The notes beneath the pieces were generated by a model. The model was not told where the DNA came from and made no database searches. It worked only from the letters and a program-made list of their open reading frames with translations. A DNA stretch of 64,000 nt, taken from the NCBI GenBank assembly GCA_003049485.1, contig PYST01000043.1, positions 114,253 to 178,252 on the forward strand, given 5' to 3'. Each line of letters begins with the position of its first letter. Within the stretch, counting starts at the first letter, position 1. Shown one piece after another: positions 58,292 to 64,000 of the stretch. Both the position numbers and the translations under genes were made by a program. This DNA comes from Ophioceras dolichostomum (Eukaryota > Ascomycota > Sordariomycetes > Magnaporthales > Ophioceraceae).

Positions 58292-61200
58292 ATGGCGCCC
58301 CCACGATCGTTCGAGGGGTCTGAACGTGGTGCGCCTACTCCTCGGAATACAGCGTCGTATCGCCAGAGGGCGGACAGACGGTACCTCCGGTACCTCCGCA
58401 ATGTAAATACGGATCGCCTCTATCACTACAGAACGTCGCCAACGAGGTATGACGAGGACGCGCGGAAGCGCTACTTCAAGCTATACAACGTTCCACTCCA
58501 GCACAGCAGCCACCCTGGGAGAGGTCACATCGACGCCGGGACCGCAGCTCAACTTCTCAGCCAGGCGCAATTCCGGACCTACGAGAGTATAGGCAAGCAT
58601 GTTCTGAGAGAGAAAGTTATATACCCCCTGAATCCGCCGCCAGCTGTCAAAGACAAGGTCAACCAAGTCACCCACGATCTATGGAACACACGCGCCAGGT
58701 TCGTGCGGATGCTCGGGTACGGCGGCAGCGGCGTCGCCTGTCTTTTCGAGGTCGTCAAGGAGGGGGATGAGCCGAAGGAGAAGCGACGCGGATACAAGAT
58801 GGTGGTCAAGAAGGCGCTGAGGCCAACGAGCGCGTTCAAAGACGAAATCAAGTGGCTCGACCTGCTCCGTTGGTCCCGTCACATAACTCGGAGAGGCAGC
58901 CTCGCGGAAGTGCACATCATGCTCGGACAGACGCCTATGCCCTGCGTCTTCGGCAAGTCGTGGCCCGATCGCCTTGCCGTCGAGAAGATCGACCAGGACG
59001 ACGAGATCTTGATCATGAGGCCCGCGAACTGTGGCGAACTGTACCGCATGATTGCTGTCGTGTGCGGGTTGAAGCAGAAGTTTCCCTCGCGCTTGCTGTG
59101 GAGGTTCCTCCAGTGTCGTGAGTTCATCGCTCCCAAACCACTCCACAAACGGCCCAGTCCGAGCGATAGTGGCTCAAAAAGGGCTTCTCTCCTCAAGACA
59201 CCTGAAGTACTGATACCTCTTTTCTACGTACCTAGTCGCCAGAGGCTGCATAGCAATGCTCCAGCCGCCGCAACAGGGTGATACAGGGAAAACACCTCGC
59301 CAACCTTTCGTGTCGGAGGAACTTGATCTAAGCAAGGCGTGTCACAACATTGTACACTTCGACCTAGATCCATACAACAGTGTGTAGCTACCTGCTCCTG
59401 TCGGATATCATCCTTGTGCGGGCCAGAGATCGAAGCCCGTCCCCTGAGAACACCAACTAACATCTTCGAAGCTTTCGTCCACATTGATGAGTCGCACGAT
59501 GGCCTCCCGGGGCTACAAGCAAGTTCCCATGGCTTTCCGTGCTCCTTTCTTCCGCACTCCTCTCTCGCTCTGACTTCCAGTCCTCCTCCCTTTTGCCCCG
59601 CTATTCTGCCCACTCTGCTTCCTCTCACTGGGTCCAGACCATAGGCGCGAGAGCAATATCGACGGCCAACTCAAGCGCCTAAAGTACCAGCTTGCTGATG
59701 ATTACGAATAACTAGATCGGTGATCTTGGGGCAGCCGGTCAGGTCTCACCCGACAACGTAGAGAACGAGTACGTACCAATCTCCCGTCCACCGAGATCAT
59801 CAGCCGCTTTTTCGACCAGTTTCGATGGAAGACTGACAAGGGCTTCACTTTTCTATTCTCCCAACAGCACATGGATGTGGAGCAAACGACATACCGGGAA
59901 GCCAGGCTGGCTTACTCCTGTAAGTCTCATTCCACCGACGGTCCTACTCACCTAAGCTACCTTACCTTACCTACCTACCCAAGCTACCTGTCCCTTCCAT
60001 TCAGATCTCCTCCGTCTCTTACACTCCCGGAACGCGTATCTCTAACTAATATTCTGATGACTCCTCCTGCCTCGCAAAGGAGCAATTCGCGGAGGACTGG
60101 GACTTGACCAGGAACCCCGGCAGAGAACCAGACTTCCCCAATCCCGACAAAGCTTACAAAGAGAGCCTACCTCTGGGCTGCGTGGCCGGCAACTACGGTC
60201 CTTGGACAAACGTTTGGAACGTCGGCATGGTGCGTACCAACCTGCCTACCTCCCTCCCTCTCTCCCTGCCTCCCTCTATAGAGCTCGACCTCGTACCCGT
60301 TCTCTACACGCTGCTATTGCTTCAGTGCTGCCCAGCCTCGCCCCCCCTTATTTATCTAGCTCCCACTCTTGCTAATCTGCTTGGAACTTTGTTGCAACGC
60401 TCTGCTGTTAAAAAGATCATGTGGAGCGCCATGACCAAGTGCAAGCCTCTCCTGCCGCCAGTGCCAGTCAAGATGAGGACGGAATTTCAGACCCCCAGGG
60501 GCGAGGAGGTGGAGATGGAGCTCTGGACCTACGGCTACCCGCTCGAGCAAGGGCCGTCAGGCATGGAGGCGACCAAACACCTAGACCCGAGCTGTGCAGG
60601 ACGGTCGCCCTGATGTTGGCCCACGAGCCGGCCTATCGTCCGGAGCTGTCTGAGATCTTGGAGTTCTGCCAGTTCAGCTTGAGCAATCCCGAGCTCGAGA
60701 CCGAGGAGGACAATGACCGGGTCGCCATGAAACTTGTATCTGAGGTCTTTAGACAGACTCCGTTCCGTACAGATACCCCGGATGATCCAGGCTTGCCTTT
60801 CCCACCGCCACCACCACCACCGCCGCCGGCGGCATCTTCGTCAGGGTCTTCTTCGTCGGGATCTTCGTCGCAAGGGAAGCCAAATAACCAACGGCCACGT
60901 CTCCGCGTGAGAGCCAATGCGCCCTCGCCAGAGAGCGGCCAGGCGAAAAGGCCACATCGACCTGCCGCCGCGAATCCTCGACCTGTCGGAAACGTGGCCG
61001 GGGCGCTGCCACCACGACCGCAGGCCGCTGCCTGGCAGAGCCGACCGAGATCAATATCCTCAATTGCGTCGTGGGAGCGCACGACGTCGCAGTGGAACGT
61101 GAAGGTCACAAACACGCCAGATTCACCGCCTCAGCAGCAGCAGCAGCAGCCGCAGCCCGAGAATGCCGAGTCACCACGCCTCCGTCGTCCTCTTCTTCCA

Positions 61201-62369
61201 GCTTCTCGTACTTCTACACACACACCCTCAGAGTCGCCCCCTCGGCCATCCCCTTTCCTGCCACCCTCCGAACGGCGGCCCCCTCAAGCTTCCACAACAA
61301 CCCGCTCAGGATCCCCTCCTAGGCCTCTGCCTCGCCCATCCCTTTTCCACTCTCTCGGCGCACGACGTGCCGCCGCCGCTCAAGCCACATCGCGGCAGCC
61401 GGAGCCCCCAACTGGCCAGCATGGTTCTCAGTCTCAGCTTCGCAAATCGCCGGAGTACCATCCAGAAACGCCCACATATCACCCTAAATCGCCGTCAGTG
61501 CCCCGGCAGTCAGCGCCACAGCCCCGCAGAGGGCGATACTTCGCCGCCGCTAGGCAACAAACGGCGGCGGTGGGGGCGGCCGCGTCTTCGTCGTTGACGC
61601 AGCAGCAGCCAACACAGGCGCAACCGTCTCGGCCTCAGCCGCATGAGCAGGACAGGCAACGAAAGCGAAGAAGGGAAGAAAAGGAAGAGGAAGAGGAGAA
61701 GAAGATGTGGAAGAAGCAATGGAACGACAGTTGCAGATAGAGTAACAGGAACTAGAAGAGCAGGAAGAGCAGGAAGAGCTAGAAGAGCACCGAGAGCACG
61801 AAGATCAGCCAGAGGACCATGAGGAGCACGAGGAGCTGGACCAGCAGGACCAGCAAGACCACCAAGACGACGACGCGGAGCAGCCGGCATTGGGAGACGA
61901 TGACGATGTGGAGCAGCCGGAATTCGGAGACGATGACGATGTGGAGCAGCCAGCATCGGGAGACGATGACGACGTGGAGCAGCCGGAATTCGGAGACGAC
62001 GACGCGGAGCAGCAGATACTTCAACCCCCGCCACCCCCTCCGCCCGCGGCCGCGGCCGTCCCTGTACCTGCCGTTGTTGCACCAGCACCCATTGCGCCGG
62101 CACCTGTTGCGCCAGTTGCACCTGGTGCACGTGTCGTACCTCCACCTGTTGCACCCGTCGTCGCCGCCCCTGCCCCTGCAGCACCGGCACAAGCCGCACA
62201 GGCACAGGCACAAGCCGCACAGGCACCGACACAAGCGCAGGCACCAGCACAGGCACCTCCACCAAAAAGGGCGCCCCGCAGAAGGCCAGCCCCCGGAACC
62301 CTGGCGCCATCGCGGAGATCGAAGCGTCAGCGGGGGCTGCCTCCTTCGCCTCACACCCCACTTCACTAG
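58292..62369 (+). pseudogene. kinase-like gene with acidic repeats, apparently broken
   Basis: Exon 1 (58292-59117) encodes a basic N-terminus, then kinase features: a loop MLGYGGSGVACLFEV and a lysine in YKMVVKKAL. Exon 2 (59236-59379, in phase) ends with the catalytic loop HFDLDPYN, a variant of HRDxxxxN. Further blocks match kinase order: IGDLGAAGQV (DFG region) at about 59718, EQFAEDWDL (APE region) and PWTNVWNVGM at 60082-60229, and RTVALMLAHEPAYRPEL at about 60600. They cannot all be joined. One base is missing near 60590 between HLDP and ELCRTV. The splice near 59918/60080 does not keep frame. The Pro/Gln/Ser-rich tail shifts frame again near 61715 and meets a TAA at 61743. After that, acidic 11-residue repeats and a Pro/Ala tail remain open to 62369. 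An unusual intron pattern or assembly errors are alternatives. Confidence 0.55.
61863..62014. repeat. 33-bp tandem repeat coding GDDDDVEQPEF
   Basis: About four and a half copies of a 33-bp unit (ggagacgatgacgatgtgga followed by gcagccggaattc), each 11 codons, with small changes such as PEF/PAS. Upstream the sequence is also repetitive in Glu and Gln codons. The repeat keeps its frame, so it expanded while the gene was coding. Confidence 0.88.
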
Positions 62370-62699
62370 GTACCTACCTACCTATTTCAACCATCGGATG
62401 CCTCCCCACCACCCGGTCGAAGTAGTTGGAGGCTCGCCGTCATGACCGTCATAGCCGTCCCGTCTGGGTGCCTCCTGTCAGGGTACTACCGACACAGGCG
62501 GGAAGGGGGATCGGGAACGGCGGTGGACTTGGGCTTGGACGAGGGACGGACGGGAATTCGGATGGGTTATCCAGTTCACACATCCTGTGTCCATCTCCGT
62601 GTCCAACTCCCGGTCCGTCTCCGTCCGCAATTCCAAATCCCTTGGTGTACAGGAATGTGTTCTTCGCGGGCAGGCGGGCGGGTCTGCGACGTGATTTCA
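62370..62699. other. intergenic region before the inverted-repeat element
   Basis: Holds a short (CCTA)n tract at about 62370-62383 and a ccgtctccgtgtcc-type repeat region near 62590-62625. No supported gene. Confidence 0.45.
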
Positions 62700-63243
62700 T
62701 TCAATTCATCTATCTTCTCAACTAGGTCCTATAGAAAAGGCAGAGAGAGAGTCCCTCTCCTTAAGTACAGGGAGAGGTGGAAGGTCGATGATGTTGACTG
62801 AGGCAATCGTTGACGTAGTTGTTGACGTTGTGACTTGGCCAGAGCCTCGTGGTCACTCGAGGCTTTGCGGTCAACAACTCTGATGATTGGTGATCATCAG
62901 TCAATACAAACAACACTACGTATTCTCCCTTCCTCCCCTCCCAGTGTCAAGTGGATTCTCTGTCAGAACAAATGTACGGTATACGTAAAGAGGTGATAGA
63001 ATTGATGATTCTCTATGTTGTTTGTGTTGACTGATGATCACCAATCATCAGAGTTGTTGACCGCAAAGCCTCGAGTGACCACGAAGCTCTGGCCAAGTCA
63101 CAACGTCAACGACAACGTCAACGACTACGTCAACGATTACCTCAGTCAACGTCATCGACCTTCCGCCTCTCCTTGTACTTAAGGAGAGGGACTCTCTCTC
63201 TGCCTTTTCTATAGGACCTAGTTGAGAAGATAGATGAATTGAA
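62700..63243. mobile_element. MITE-like element with long terminal inverted repeats
   Basis: A 544-bp element. The left arm 62700-62915 (starting TTCAATTCATCTATCTTC) is the inverse complement of the right arm 63016-63243, around a ~100-bp unique centre. Aligned by eye, the arms differ by one 12-bp indel (an extra GTTGACGTTGTC unit on the right) and seven substitutions, all transitions. Both arms carry subterminal GTTGACG repeats, the sort of sequence transposases bind. There is no coding capacity, so it would be non-autonomous. I see no clear target-site duplication: left flank ...gtgatttca, right flank cctgcc.... The alternative is two solo repeats in inverse orientation. Confidence 0.8.
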
Positions 63244-64000
63244 CCTGCCTTGGCAACCCCCTCTCATACCGCACGCGTGCAATCGCTTTCTACCTGGGCC
63301 TTCCAACACTCTAGCTAAGTTGTGGCCGCAGGCTAGGGGCTTCGGCTGGATTGATAAAAGAGAGGCCTCCTTATCGGCCTTATCGGGGAGAGCACTAGCG
63401 CTATTCCTAATTAGGCCTAAGTGGGCCCTGGTACACCTCCCGGGCCGCCATATTCTCGAGTCTTTTGTCGGCCGGGAACCATGCCCAAATCGTGCGAGGG
63501 ACCTGTCCGAAAACCAGGCACTTGACAGCATCAGCTTGCGCATCCATGTGTGGCCGGGCGATCGCGCTATTGGTCGATGTACGCCCTGGGAAATGAGAGG
63601 GGCATTGCTCGATGCGAAACCGTGTCGAGAGCAAGTAGAGATGCAGAATGATGGGCGGCTTTGGTACGTGAGCATGGAGGCTTGGTGACAAGACGAGCAC
63701 GTCGCGGGGCTCTTGGGGACCGTGCACGAGCCAGTCACGTGGTGCGGCGTGAGCCAGTCAGGAAACGGGACGGCCGACAGGAACACATGGATTACAGAAT
63801 AGGGCATCTTGCTGCCTGAGGCCATCGGCCGGGGTATCGTTATACGGGTTCATTAATCCCGGCAATTCAGGCACTAGGTCTGTCCTAACAGTGCACATCG
63901 CGTGAGCGGACTATTGGTCAGGCGACAATGAAGATGTTTTACTATTAAGGGCTAGAACTCTTCGGTTTGGCGGATGAAGAAAACCTCGTCTCCACTGACT
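63244..64000. other. right end of window, unassigned
   Basis: A plus-strand frame 63239-63688 (about 149 codons) starts in the repeat arm and reads through sequence such as GFGWIDKREASLSALSGR and IHVWPGDRAIGRCTPWEMRG. I recognise no family. A minus-strand frame covers the same bases. It may be part of a larger mobile element or an old gene fragment. No support for a complete gene. Confidence 0.3.

Noticed and set aside
62442..63825. Two ORFs sharing the same C-terminal sequence (SIFSTRSYRKGRERVPLLKY)
   Set aside because: The shared ends are the two arms of the inverted repeat read in opposite directions, not a protein family.

Overview
The window looks like nuclear DNA of a filamentous ascomycete, most likely a Sordariomycete. 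Genes are split by short GT-AG introns (41-265 nt, one of 455 nt) and codons favour G/C in third position. The gene set is typical of Pezizomycotina: Ran1-type kinase, ENA-type P-ATPase, DPM1, CSC1/TMEM63 channel, Zn2Cys6 protein, F-box protein and small secreted proteins. I cannot name genus or species. All exon borders below were read by eye and checked for phase. There is one 20-N assembly gap after a poly-T run (28788-28807).

Layout. 1-2.3 kb: Ran1-like Ser/Thr kinase (+). 2.3-12.6 kb: about 10 kb without a convincing gene, lying between two convergent genes and rich in microsatellites. 12.6-27 kb, mostly minus strand: a secreted 4-Cys protein, a PCI/CSN8-like protein, dolichol-phosphate mannosyltransferase (DPM1), an ENA-type cation ATPase, and a short three-exon gene that is head-to-head with an Ala/Lys-rich disordered protein at 27.4-28.6 kb (+). 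32.4-35.9 kb: CSC1/TMEM63-type stress-gated cation channel (+).

From 36 kb on the region looks accessory. It holds a repeat-bearing membrane protein (-), a Zn2Cys6 protein whose C-terminus carries several membrane segments (+), a Cys-rich probable GPI protein (-), a stand-alone caspase-like protein (+), an acyl-CoA synthetase with a possible peroxisomal C-terminus (+), a broken F-box gene (+), an MGCC-lipidated protein (+), two small secreted protein genes (+), a broken kinase-like gene with acidic 11-residue repeats (+), and a 544-bp inverted-repeat element whose two arms differ only by transitions.

How the parts relate. The left half is mainly housekeeping and stress physiology: ion homeostasis (ENA, CSC1), glycosylation/GPI precursor supply (DPM1) and signalling (kinase). 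The right half has features of fast-evolving fungal regions: decaying F-box and kinase genes, secreted small proteins, a caspase-like protein of the kind linked to fungal cell death and non-self recognition, a MITE-like element, and (CCTA)n tracts. The genes do not form an obvious metabolic cluster. The most notable items are the membrane-anchored Zn2Cys6 architecture, the solitary caspase-like gene, the convergent 10-kb gene-free tract, and the two multiply broken genes near the right end.
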